Below are positions 1-5,844 of a stretch of DNA of 6,213 nt, piece after piece (position 1 is the stretch's first letter; the number at the start of each line of letters is the position of its first letter). The stretch lies in the NCBI GenBank assembly GCA_021732805.1, contig JAKFUJ010000147.1, forward strand, positions 1 to 6,213, in the 5' to 3' direction. The stretch comes from Betaproteobacteria bacterium (GTDB lineage: Bacteria; Pseudomonadota; Gammaproteobacteria; Burkholderiales; SG8-41). Under the pieces are notes generated by a model that saw only the letters and a program-made list of their open reading frames with translations, was not told the DNA's origin and did not search any database. Both the position numbers and the translations under genes were made by a program.

Positions 1-133
1 ATGTGAAACCGGCCTGTTCCAGCGCCGCGCTTGCCGCATTGATGTGCGGCACGAAATGCGCGATGTGATCGATGTTGAGCGAACCGGCTGTCGGTACCTG
101 ACCGGGAGTGCTGTTTACGTTGTGTTGCGCCAT
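1..133 (-). CDS. VOC (glyoxalase/bleomycin-resistance fold) family protein, N-terminal fragment
   Basis: This is an open frame that begins at the ATG at 131-133 and runs off the left edge after 44 codons. It starts MAQHNVNSTPGQV and continues into LNIDHIAHFVPHINAASAAL followed by EQAGF. The 'hydrophobic-DHIAHFVP-x-I-x-A-A-x-x-L-x-x-x-GF' pattern is the usual first beta-alpha unit of a vicinal-oxygen-chelate domain, where the His of DHI is often the first metal ligand. Known VOC enzymes include glyoxalase I, extradiol dioxygenases, epimerases and isomerases; the fragment is too short to tell which. About 18 residues precede the domain and look unstructured. It begins 33 nt after the RidA stop codon, with only a weak purine-rich stretch upstream, and appears to be the last visible gene of the operon. 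The family call is from pattern recognition only. Confidence 0.72.
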   Translation of the reverse strand, partial: MAQHNVNSTPGQVPTAGSLNIDHIAHFVPHINAASAALEQAGFT

Positions 134-166
134 CGGGTTCTGGTTTCCGTTATCGCCTGGATTGAA

Positions 167-568
167 TCAGCTTTGCGGCCGGCGGGCGATCATGTCGATC
201 TCGACACGCGCATTGCGCGCGAGGCCGCTGACGCCGATGCAGGTCCGCGCCGGGCGCTTGCCCACCGGAAAATAAGCGGCATAAACGGCATTCATGCGTT
301 CATAGTCTTCGTTGAAGTAGAGCAGAAAAATCCGCACCGACACCACGTTGGCGAGTTCGAGTCCGCATCCGGAGAGGACGCGCTGCAGATTTTCCATGAC
401 TTGCCTGGTCTGCGCTTCGATGCCTTCCGGGTAGGGCGAGTCGTTGGCGGTGTCGGTGAACGGCATCTGGCCGGTCACGAATACCCAACCATCCGCTTCC
501 ACTGCGTGTGAAAACGGCGCGACCGGATCGGGGGCGCCGGCAATCATGTGAAAAACGGGCGGACTCAT
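167..568 (-). CDS. RidA / YjgF-YER057c-UK114 family protein (enamine/imine deaminase-like)
   Basis: A 133-residue protein, the normal length for this family, with start ATG at 566-568 and TGA at 167-169. Seen in sequence: an early 'FVTGQMPF' strand region (residues 30-37), helix 'QVMENLQRVLSGCGL' (56-70), then 'VVSVRIFL' and the C-terminal signature 'RPARTCIGVSGLARNARVEID' split around Arg108 and Glu123. These two residues correspond to the Arg and Glu that line the active pocket of E. coli RidA (R105, E120). Family members hydrolyse reactive enamines/imines; some catabolic relatives are 2-aminomuconate deaminases. In this setting, between a 2-hydroxyacid dehydrogenase (20-nt gap) and a VOC gene (33-nt gap), a pathway role is more likely than housekeeping, but that is inference. 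No clear Shine-Dalgarno sequence precedes the ATG, so translation may depend on coupling to the upstream gene. Confidence 0.93.
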   Translation of the reverse strand: MSPPVFHMIAGAPDPVAPFSHAVEADGWVFVTGQMPFTDTANDSPYPEGIEAQTRQVMENLQRVLSGCGLELANVVSVRIFLLYFNEDYERMNAVYAAYFPVGKRPARTCIGVSGLARNARVEIDMIARRPQS

Positions 569-588
569 GGTGGTTTGGTTGGGACGGG

Positions 589-1584
589 TCAGTACCCAAG
601 CCCGCGGTCGACAATATTGCGCAGGCGCCGTCCGCCGACATAACGCCCGAAATTCTCGAACCAGAAGTCGAACAGGCTGTCGACATAGCGCGGGTCGTCA
701 CATGAAATGTGCGGCATCACCACCAGTCCCGGCGTGTTCCACAGCGGCGAATCCGGGGGCGGCGGCTCGGGTTCGAATACATCGAGTACCGCGCCCGACA
801 GCGCGCCTTTTTCCAGCAGCGAGCGCAGCGCGGTGTAGTCGATGATGGGCGCGCGGCCGATGTTGACGATGCCGGCGCCGGGTTTGAGTTTTTCGAGGCG
901 CACGCGGTCGAGCAGGCCCCGGGTCTGCGATGTCAGCGGCGTGGTGACGACGACGAAATCGGCTTTCGGCAGCACCTGATCCAGACGCGACACCGGATAC
1001 GCCTGGTCGGCGGGGCGGCCGGCCTTGCCGCTGCGGGTGACGGCGATGACCTTCAAGCCGAGTTTCTTCGCAGCGCGACCGGCGGCAAGACCGAGATCGC
1101 CGAAACCGATGATCACTGCTGTTTTTCCGGCGATCGGTGTGGTGTACAGCGGCTGCCACGCATGTTCGCGCTGATGGCCGAGCATGCGCGGCAACTGTGC
1201 ATTGAGCATCAGCAGCGCCATCGCGCAGGAATCCCCGGCCTTGGCGCCGTGCGCGCCGCTGTTGTTGGTCAGCGTGATGTCGGCAGGCAGCCAGTCGAGC
1301 GGCATCAGTGGATCAATGCCGGCGCCGGTGGTCTGGATCCATTTCAGTCGCGGCGCGCGTTCACGCAGCCGTACCTGCGGCGGATTCGAATTGATCATCA
1401 GGTCGGCGGTGCGCAGCGCGGTATCAAGGATGTCGCCGTCCCAGCCGATGGTGACCGTCAGGCGCCGGGCAAGCGCGCGATGGCGTTTTGCCGCGGCAGC
1501 CCAGCGTTCTTCCGTCAGATGAAACAGCGGGTTGCGTTTGCGCGCGCTTTCAAGATGCAGATGCAGCGGGGCAGTTTTGGGCAT
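589..1584 (-). CDS. D-isomer-specific 2-hydroxyacid dehydrogenase, NAD(P)-binding
   Basis: A 331-residue protein, typical for the family, expected to interconvert a 2-oxoacid and a (D)-2-hydroxyacid in the cytoplasm with NAD(P)H. Seen: a split substrate-binding domain (about residues 1-115 and the C-terminal end), a Rossmann segment with GFGDLG (160-165) in the position of GxGxxG, and the three catalytic residues in their usual contexts: Arg244 in NIGRAPIID, Glu273 in DVFEPEP, and His292 in MPHIS. The Arg loop reads GRA rather than the commoner GRG. The C-terminus ends in LRNIVDRGLGY, a tail common in this family. The start is the ATG at 1582-1584, preceded by GAGGAT at 1589-1594; this ribosome-binding site overlaps the stop codon of the beta-subunit gene (8-nt gap), which suggests translational coupling. 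The substrate is unknown; its place in the operon suggests a 2-oxoacid arising from aromatic breakdown. Confidence 0.95.
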   Translation of the reverse strand: MPKTAPLHLHLESARKRNPLFHLTEERWAAAAKRHRALARRLTVTIGWDGDILDTALRTADLMINSNPPQVRLRERAPRLKWIQTTGAGIDPLMPLDWLPADITLTNNSGAHGAKAGDSCAMALLMLNAQLPRMLGHQREHAWQPLYTTPIAGKTAVIIGFGDLGLAAGRAAKKLGLKVIAVTRSGKAGRPADQAYPVSRLDQVLPKADFVVVTTPLTSQTRGLLDRVRLEKLKPGAGIVNIGRAPIIDYTALRSLLEKGALSGAVLDVFEPEPPPPDSPLWNTPGLVVMPHISCDDPRYVDSLFDFWFENFGRYVGGRRLRNIVDRGLGY

Positions 1585-1592
1585 GGTGATCC

Positions 1593-2099
1593 TCAGAGCG
1601 GGATGACGACCAGCGTGTCAAAGCGCGAGGAATCCGGCACCACGATACGCTTGCGCAGCAGGGCGACGGCGCCGTCGATTTCAATCTCGTCGATGTAGCG
1701 TCCGGCGCTGAATACCTGCATCGCGCCGTCGTGCATGGTGCGAATGACGATATAGCTGGTTTGCGTGGCCCATGTGCCGTTGTTGAAGCCGGTGATTTCG
1801 GTGGGGCCGATGACATGGCGATAAACATGGGGCTCATAGACGTTGACTTCGCGGATCGAACTGACGCGGTCTTCGAGCATGTCGCGGTTGTCGCAGTACC
1901 AGATGCCGATCAGTCGGCCCTGTTCGTAGTCGGCGCGGGGGATGATCTGATACAGGCACTGCGCGGTGAAAAATAGCGGCCAGCGTTCGAGTTCGTCATT
2001 GTCGATGACGTGCGCGTATTGCATCATCAGCCGGGCAATGGCGTCGCGCGTTGCGGCCGGTACATCGATGTCCGTCGCAGGGAAGGTCACAGTGTTCAT
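1593..2099 (-). CDS. Aromatic-ring-hydroxylating dioxygenase, beta (small) subunit
   Basis: A 168-residue protein of the SnoaL/NTF2-like fold, the usual size of Rieske oxygenase small subunits, with ATG at 2097-2099 and TGA at 1593-1595. Seen: helix AIARLMMQYAHVIDNDELERW (about residues 20-40, the N-terminal helix with its D-x-x-x-x-W), then FFTAQCLYQIIPR, the polar stretch YCDNRDMLEDRVSSIREVN, and YRHVIGPTEI followed by strands ending in DTLVVIPL. The 'CD-R-M-x-x-DR-x-x-S-x-R' block with a following 'YE-x-x-x-YRH' resembles small subunits of the salicylate 5-hydroxylase/NagH type. The beta subunit is structural and helps form the alpha3beta3 oxygenase; it carries no metal site. It follows the alpha gene by 30 nt, with AGGA at 2107-2110 as a modest ribosome-binding site, which supports co-expression. 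Confidence 0.94.
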   Translation of the reverse strand: MNTVTFPATDIDVPAATRDAIARLMMQYAHVIDNDELERWPLFFTAQCLYQIIPRADYEQGRLIGIWYCDNRDMLEDRVSSIREVNVYEPHVYRHVIGPTEITGFNNGTWATQTSYIVIRTMHDGAMQVFSAGRYIDEIEIDGAVALLRKRIVVPDSSRFDTLVVIPL

Positions 2100-2129
2100 T
2101 CAGGCATCCTGTGTTTGCATGCGGGCTTC

Positions 2130-3392
2130 TCACACGCCCATCAGTTCGCGGTACACCTTCCAGAAACCGCGTACCGAGGTTTCTGTCGCGCGCGTCGGCA
2201 TGCCGCCGACGCCGCGGCCGCCCATTTCAATCACCGCGACATTATCGAGGTCGCCCTTGATGCCCTGTTGCACGAAATTGCCGATGGCGCCGTCCTCCAT
2301 CGAGACCAGCCCCGCGGGTCCGACCAGGTTGCTCTGTTTGACGCGCACCCGGGTCTGCTCTTCGGTATCTTCCCCGAAGCCGATCAGTGTCCACACCAGT
2401 TCGCATTTGTCGATGCCGCGGGTGATGATCTGGCGGGTGCCGATGGAATTGAGAATCTGCTGCAGCACGAATCCGGGGAAAATACTCTGGATGGAATTGG
2501 TGATCTGGTCGTCGTATTCCATCCACTGGTCGATCAGCGAGGGGTCTTTCAGCCCGTAGTCGGTTTTCATCGCGCGGATCATGCCCGAATCGTAGGCCTG
2601 ATCGCCGGCGTCGGTGTAACGTTTGGTGAAGGTGATGTGATGCCAGCTCTTGTCGTCCTGCCGGGTGCCGCCCTCGGCAGACAGCCGGTTCAGCTTGAAG
2701 GTCGAGAAAAACGCGTGGAGCAGGCTGGGATGGTAGTTGTCGCGGCTGTTCTCGACATAAAGCTTCCAGTTGTTGTGCATGAACTGGCTGTAGCGGCCGA
2801 GGATTTTGGGTTGGCCGTGCAGGGTGCGCTCGATATGTTCGACCATCACCGGACCGAGGTAATCGCGCAACGGCGGTGTTGCGGCCGAAAATGTTCCGAA
2901 CACCAGGCCGCGAATGGTTTCGACGCGCAGCCGGATCAGCCGGTGCTTTGATTTGTCGAAATCCTCCGGCATGCCGCCCTTGCCCTGGATGCCTTTTTCA
3001 AACGCAATGGTCTTGAGAGTGCCCTCGAAATCGTAAATCCAGTTGTGGTACGGGCAGACGAAGTTGTGGGCGCGCTCGCGTTTGCCTTTGGGTTCGTAGC
3101 AGATGATCGAACCCTTGTGTACGCAGCGATTGACCAGTGCGTTGATGCCGCCTTCGGCGGTGCGCACGACGATGATCGGGCTGTCGCCGACGAAGGTTGT
3201 GATGTAGTCGCCGGCCTCGGGGATTTCGACTTCCAGTCCGAGGAAGCTCCAGGTCGGGCCGCGGAAGATCAGGTCCTGTTCCCATGCGTAGATTTCGGCG
3301 TCGGCGAATACCTGCAACGGTACCCGCGTAAAACCTTCCTGCGGCCAGGTAATCAGGTCGCGCATCGGGCGAGCGGCAACGGCTTGGCTCAT
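2130..3392 (-). CDS. Aromatic-ring-hydroxylating oxygenase, alpha (large) subunit with Rieske [2Fe-2S] and mononuclear iron centres
   Basis: A 420-residue catalytic subunit that would hydroxylate an aromatic ring using O2 and electrons from a ferredoxin/reductase. The Rieske domain (about residues 45-165) has C90-x-H92 and C113-x2-H116 as cluster ligands, in NRCVHKGS and CPYHNW. The catalytic domain shows D218-x2-H221-x4-H226 (RDNYHPSLLH), in which D218 is the expected bridging Asp and the two His bind iron; D367 in SMEDG is the likely third iron ligand. Spacing and surroundings resemble salicylate 5-hydroxylase large subunits (NagG type), although the substrate cannot be read from this. Lys93 occupies the place where most Rieske oxygenases have Arg (CxHRG). 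The start chosen is ATG at 3390-3392, with GAAGGAG five bases upstream; an in-frame TTG nine codons earlier has no such site. It is the first gene after the AT-rich gap. Confidence 0.96.
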   Translation of the reverse strand: MSQAVAARPMRDLITWPQEGFTRVPLQVFADAEIYAWEQDLIFRGPTWSFLGLEVEIPEAGDYITTFVGDSPIIVVRTAEGGINALVNRCVHKGSIICYEPKGKRERAHNFVCPYHNWIYDFEGTLKTIAFEKGIQGKGGMPEDFDKSKHRLIRLRVETIRGLVFGTFSAATPPLRDYLGPVMVEHIERTLHGQPKILGRYSQFMHNNWKLYVENSRDNYHPSLLHAFFSTFKLNRLSAEGGTRQDDKSWHHITFTKRYTDAGDQAYDSGMIRAMKTDYGLKDPSLIDQWMEYDDQITNSIQSIFPGFVLQQILNSIGTRQIITRGIDKCELVWTLIGFGEDTEEQTRVRVKQSNLVGPAGLVSMEDGAIGNFVQQGIKGDLDNVAVIEMGGRGVGGMPTRATETSVRGFWKVYRELMGV

Positions 3393-3512
3393 CAGGACTC
3401 CTTCGACATTGCCAGGCAACGGCTATTACCGGGAATGGCGATATCAATATAAGTTATTGTTTTTAATGATATTTTCATGATTTTTCAGCGAAGGCGGCGA
3501 TCGCTCGAGGGC
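3393..3512 (-). promoter_or_regulatory. AT-rich intergenic leader, candidate promoter/operator for the oxygenase genes
   Basis: This 120-nt gap separates the UbiD stop from the oxygenase alpha start. Positions 3441-3480 hold only 6 G/C in 40 bases, in sharp contrast to the GC-rich genes on both sides. On the minus strand a TATATT at 3446-3451 differs by one base from the sigma-70 -10 consensus and would give a leader of roughly 45 nt. No good -35 hexamer lies 16-18 nt upstream of it, which would fit an activator-dependent promoter. ATATCA (3441-3446) and TGATAT (3467-3472) form a six-base inverted repeat with a 20-base centre, a possible operator overlapping the -10. No terminator with a U-tract follows ubiD, so readthrough is also possible. 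The promoter call is inference from composition and motifs. Confidence 0.4.
3398..3404 (-). promoter_or_regulatory. Strong ribosome-binding site of the oxygenase alpha gene
   Basis: On the minus strand this reads GAAGGAG, with five bases between it and the ATG at 3390-3392. It decides the start: the upstream in-frame TTG at 3417-3419 would place this Shine-Dalgarno sequence inside the coding region. It is the best ribosome-binding site in the window. Confidence 0.8.
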
Positions 3513-5120
3513 TCAGGCATTACGTACCGGCGGTTTGGCTGCGTGGACGGAACCGCGTACGCACATGCGACCGCGCGGGTCCTGCCACAGTTTTTCATCG
3601 GCATGCAGTTTGCCGAGCGCGCGTGCGACCGACTGAAACTGGTGGTCGGCGAATTTCGCGGCAAGTTCGGTGTAATACATCGGTGCTTTCTCGATCAGGG
3701 CAAGGATTTCGCCGGCGAGTGCGGCAATCGCCTGCGCATCGGCCGCCGCCTTGTGCGGAGCCGGGTCGGCCTTGCCGCCGGCGTAGTCGCTGATTTTAGC
3801 GGTGTCGGCATAGGCATAGGCGATACGCTCGAAACGCTCGTGGGGTATGCCCTCACCGATGGTGGCATCGATGCCGACCTTGGCGCCCAGCGGCACCACG
3901 CCGGGAGGCATCACCGCCAGACTGGGGTCCAGCGGCTTGGCGCGCGCACCCGGAATGATGATCACATCCTTGTCGCCCTGCACACGGGTGGCAATCGCCC
4001 ATTCGACATCGGTGGCATTGTGGACGTCGATGTCGTCGTCGACCACGACCACGTGTTTGAGGTCCATCACCGACAGCGCCGCGATCAACGCGTTCTTGCC
4101 TTCGCCGGCCTGCTTTTTGATCGAGATCACGGCGTGCCAGAACGCGCAGCCGCCGAGCGTGACGTTGATGTCCTTGACCTGCACGCCGGCGGTTTTCAGT
4201 GTCGCGCGGATCGCGGCATAACGCGTCGGCGCGGCAAGCCAGGTATTTTCCCAGGGCATGTGCAGCGCGTAATAGATCGGGTTTTTACGCATGGTGACGG
4301 CCTTGATGCGCACCAGGGGATTCCAGTGCAGGCCGCCCATCAGCCGGGTGAACTCGCCAAAGCGGCCTTCCGGCCATGTCCAGCCTGTCGGCAGTATCTC
4401 GCCTTCGAGTACGATTTCGGCGTCGGCGATGCACGGCAAGTCAATGGTTTCGCACTGCGCCATCTGCACCGGTGCGCCGCGCAAGCCGCCGGCGATGGCC
4501 ATTTCATCGACGCCGATCGGCGCGCGAAATCCCGAGCCCATGATTTCTATCGGATGGGTGCCGATTGAAATCGAGATCGGGCACGGCCATCCGGCTTCGT
4601 AGGCGCGCTGCGCGTACATGCGCATGTTGTTGGGCGTGACGATATCGATGCCGGTCAGGTTTTTTTCCTTGACGATGAAGCGGTAAATGCCGGAGTTGAG
4701 CCCGTATTCCGGATCGCTGGCAATGACCACGCCGGCGGTGATCATCGGACCGCCGTCGTAAATCGAGGACATCGGGATCGGCAGTTTGTACAGATCCACA
4801 TCGTCGCCGGTCTGGACCACAGCCTTGTGCGGCGCATTTTCGATGTAGCGCGGCGCAACCGGGTGATCGATGGCATGGCGCAGCCGGGCTTCAATTTCGC
4901 CGTATTCCTTGCAGCCCATCGACATCATGGCGCGTTCGCGGGTGCGGATGATGCCCGACACCACGGGAATGTCGTAACCAATGACTTTATCGAAAAAAAG
5001 CGCCTTGTCGGACTGATCCACCAGTGTTGCGATATGACGAATGTCGACCGGTTGTTTGATGTCGATCATTTCGCCCGTGCCACGCAGGCGATCCAGAAAT
5101 TCGCGGAAGTTCTCTTGCAT
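3513..5120 (-). CDS. UbiD-family prenylated-FMN-dependent decarboxylase with C-terminal extension
   Basis: A 535-residue protein that would reversibly decarboxylate an aromatic or alpha,beta-unsaturated acid using prenylated FMN. Seen: NSGIYR with Asn142 and Arg147, matching the cofactor/metal Asn and catalytic Arg of fungal Fdc1 (N168, R173); AEIVLEGEI (234-242), which holds the expected acidic metal ligand; EGRFGE (251-256), equivalent to the EGPFGE catalytic Glu pair; and VVVVDDDIDVHN followed by WAIATRV (357-380), a conserved family block. Where Fdc1 has its metal-binding His191, this protein seems to have Asn165 (TPNN). Residues from about 460 on form an extra helical, winged-helix-like domain. 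The start is ATG at 5118-5120, with AAGGA at 5128-5132. It lies 18 nt after the UbiX gene, the normal pairing of cofactor maker and user. A ubiquinone-biosynthesis role is unlikely, since its neighbours are catabolic. The substrate is unknown. Confidence 0.94.
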   Translation of the reverse strand: MQENFREFLDRLRGTGEMIDIKQPVDIRHIATLVDQSDKALFFDKVIGYDIPVVSGIIRTRERAMMSMGCKEYGEIEARLRHAIDHPVAPRYIENAPHKAVVQTGDDVDLYKLPIPMSSIYDGGPMITAGVVIASDPEYGLNSGIYRFIVKEKNLTGIDIVTPNNMRMYAQRAYEAGWPCPISISIGTHPIEIMGSGFRAPIGVDEMAIAGGLRGAPVQMAQCETIDLPCIADAEIVLEGEILPTGWTWPEGRFGEFTRLMGGLHWNPLVRIKAVTMRKNPIYYALHMPWENTWLAAPTRYAAIRATLKTAGVQVKDINVTLGGCAFWHAVISIKKQAGEGKNALIAALSVMDLKHVVVVDDDIDVHNATDVEWAIATRVQGDKDVIIIPGARAKPLDPSLAVMPPGVVPLGAKVGIDATIGEGIPHERFERIAYAYADTAKISDYAGGKADPAPHKAAADAQAIAALAGEILALIEKAPMYYTELAAKFADHQFQSVARALGKLHADEKLWQDPRGRMCVRGSVHAAKPPVRNA

Positions 5121-5138
5121 GTCCTGATCCTTGTTGCG

Positions 5139-5759
5139 TTATTGCGGGTCGTCTTTCAGCGCGTCGTTGCGGATGCCTTGCCAGCGGTGAATCGTTTCGT
5201 GCTGCACGTCAAACAGGTCGAGTACGCGGCCGACGGTATGATTGACAAGATCGTCGATGGTTTTGACCTTGCTGTAGAACGCAGGGACGGGCGGGAAGAT
5301 GATGCCGCCCATTTCCGTCACCGCTTCCATGTTGCGAATATGCGCCAGATTCAGCGGCGCTTCGCGGGTGATCAGCACCAGCCGCCGCCGCTCCTTGAGG
5401 ATGACATCGGCGGCGCGCGTGATCAGATTATCGGCGAAAGCATGGGCGACGCCGGCCAGCGTTTTCATCGAGCAGGGCGCGATCACCATGCCCGCCGTCA
5501 GGAACGATCCGCTGGCAATGGTGGCGCCGACGTCGCGCACGTTGTGCACCACGTCGGCGAGCTTTTGCACGTCCTTGCGCGCCAGTGCGTACTCCTGCCA
5601 GATGTTGAGCATGCCGGCTTCGGACACGATCAGATGCGTTTCCCAGCCGCCCATCTTGCGCAACGTTTCAAGGATGCGCAGGCCGTAGACCGAGCCTGTG
5701 GCGCCGGTCAAGGCGACGATCAGGCGGCGGGGAGTGGCGGATTCACGGGATTTTTTCAT
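5139..5759 (-). CDS. ubiX: UbiX-family flavin prenyltransferase
   Basis: A 206-residue flavoprotein, normal for UbiX/Pad1, which joins a dimethylallyl group from its phosphate or diphosphate to FMN to make the prenylated FMN used by UbiD enzymes. Seen: the N-terminal nucleotide loop LTGATGSVYGLRIL (17-30), with Thr21 where Pseudomonas UbiX has Ser15; PCS (95-97); NLITRAADVILKERR (111-125), the phosphate/FMN-binding block; REAP (132-135); Tyr162 in PAFYSK and Trp193 near the C-terminus, both matching conserved active-site positions. The start chosen is ATG at 5757-5759, because AAGAGGA lies five bases upstream; an in-frame TTG at 5772-5774 would sit just before that site and has no site of its own. 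It stops 18 nt before the UbiD gene, so the two are almost surely co-translated. Confidence 0.96.
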   Translation of the reverse strand: MKKSRESATPRRLIVALTGATGSVYGLRILETLRKMGGWETHLIVSEAGMLNIWQEYALARKDVQKLADVVHNVRDVGATIASGSFLTAGMVIAPCSMKTLAGVAHAFADNLITRAADVILKERRRLVLITREAPLNLAHIRNMEAVTEMGGIIFPPVPAFYSKVKTIDDLVNHTVGRVLDLFDVQHETIHRWQGIRNDALKDDPQ

Positions 5760-5844
5760 GTGTGTCCTCTTCAATGCGCAGGCTTGTTGCAGAATGCGGC
5801 ACTTATCCTACCCTTTATGCCGGATGGCCAGCGATTGCCGTTGT
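5760..5844 (-). other. 85-nt intergenic gap between the thioesterase and UbiX genes
   Basis: Besides the UbiX ribosome-binding site, the gap holds a short inverted repeat on the minus strand, CGGCA and TGCCG, about 16 bases apart. No convincing -35/-10 pair and no GC stem followed by a U-tract was found. It could be a simple operon spacer or hold a weak promoter; the sequence does not decide between these. Confidence 0.35.
5765..5771 (-). promoter_or_regulatory. Ribosome-binding site of the UbiX gene
   Basis: On the minus strand this reads AAGAGGA, followed by five bases and then the ATG at 5757-5759. It supports that ATG over the in-frame TTG five codons upstream. Confidence 0.75.

Noticed and set aside
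709..1698. Plus-strand open frame (329 codons) opposite the dehydrogenase gene
   Set aside because: It overlaps the dehydrogenase on the other strand and spans the dehydrogenase/beta-subunit junction; composition is typical of an antisense shadow and no motif was found.
2010..2951. Plus-strand open frame (313 codons) opposite the oxygenase genes
   Set aside because: It is a shadow of the alpha/beta coding region, with no recognisable domain or ribosome-binding site of note.
3417..3419. In-frame TTG as the start of the oxygenase alpha gene
   Set aside because: The strong GAAGGAG lies between it and the ATG at 3390-3392, and the nine added residues have no family support.
3487..3505. Stem AGCGA/TCGCT after the UbiD stop, containing the palindrome GCGATCGC, as a terminator or repeat element
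   Set aside because: The stem is only five pairs and is followed on the minus strand by an A-rich run rather than a U-tract; the palindrome occurs here as a single copy in GC-rich sequence, so it is not evidence of a HIP1-like repeat family.
3477..4568. Long plus-strand open frame (363 codons) opposite the UbiD gene
   Set aside because: It is antisense to a well-supported UbiD coding region, shows no recognisable domain and is rich in Arg/His/Gly/Asp as expected of a frame mirrored from GC-rich coding DNA.
3513..5759. UbiX/UbiD as ubiquinone biosynthesis genes
   Set aside because: Neighbours are a ring-hydroxylating oxygenase and catabolic enzymes, no other ubiquinone gene is present, and the UbiD protein has a divergent active-site region and an extra C-terminal domain.
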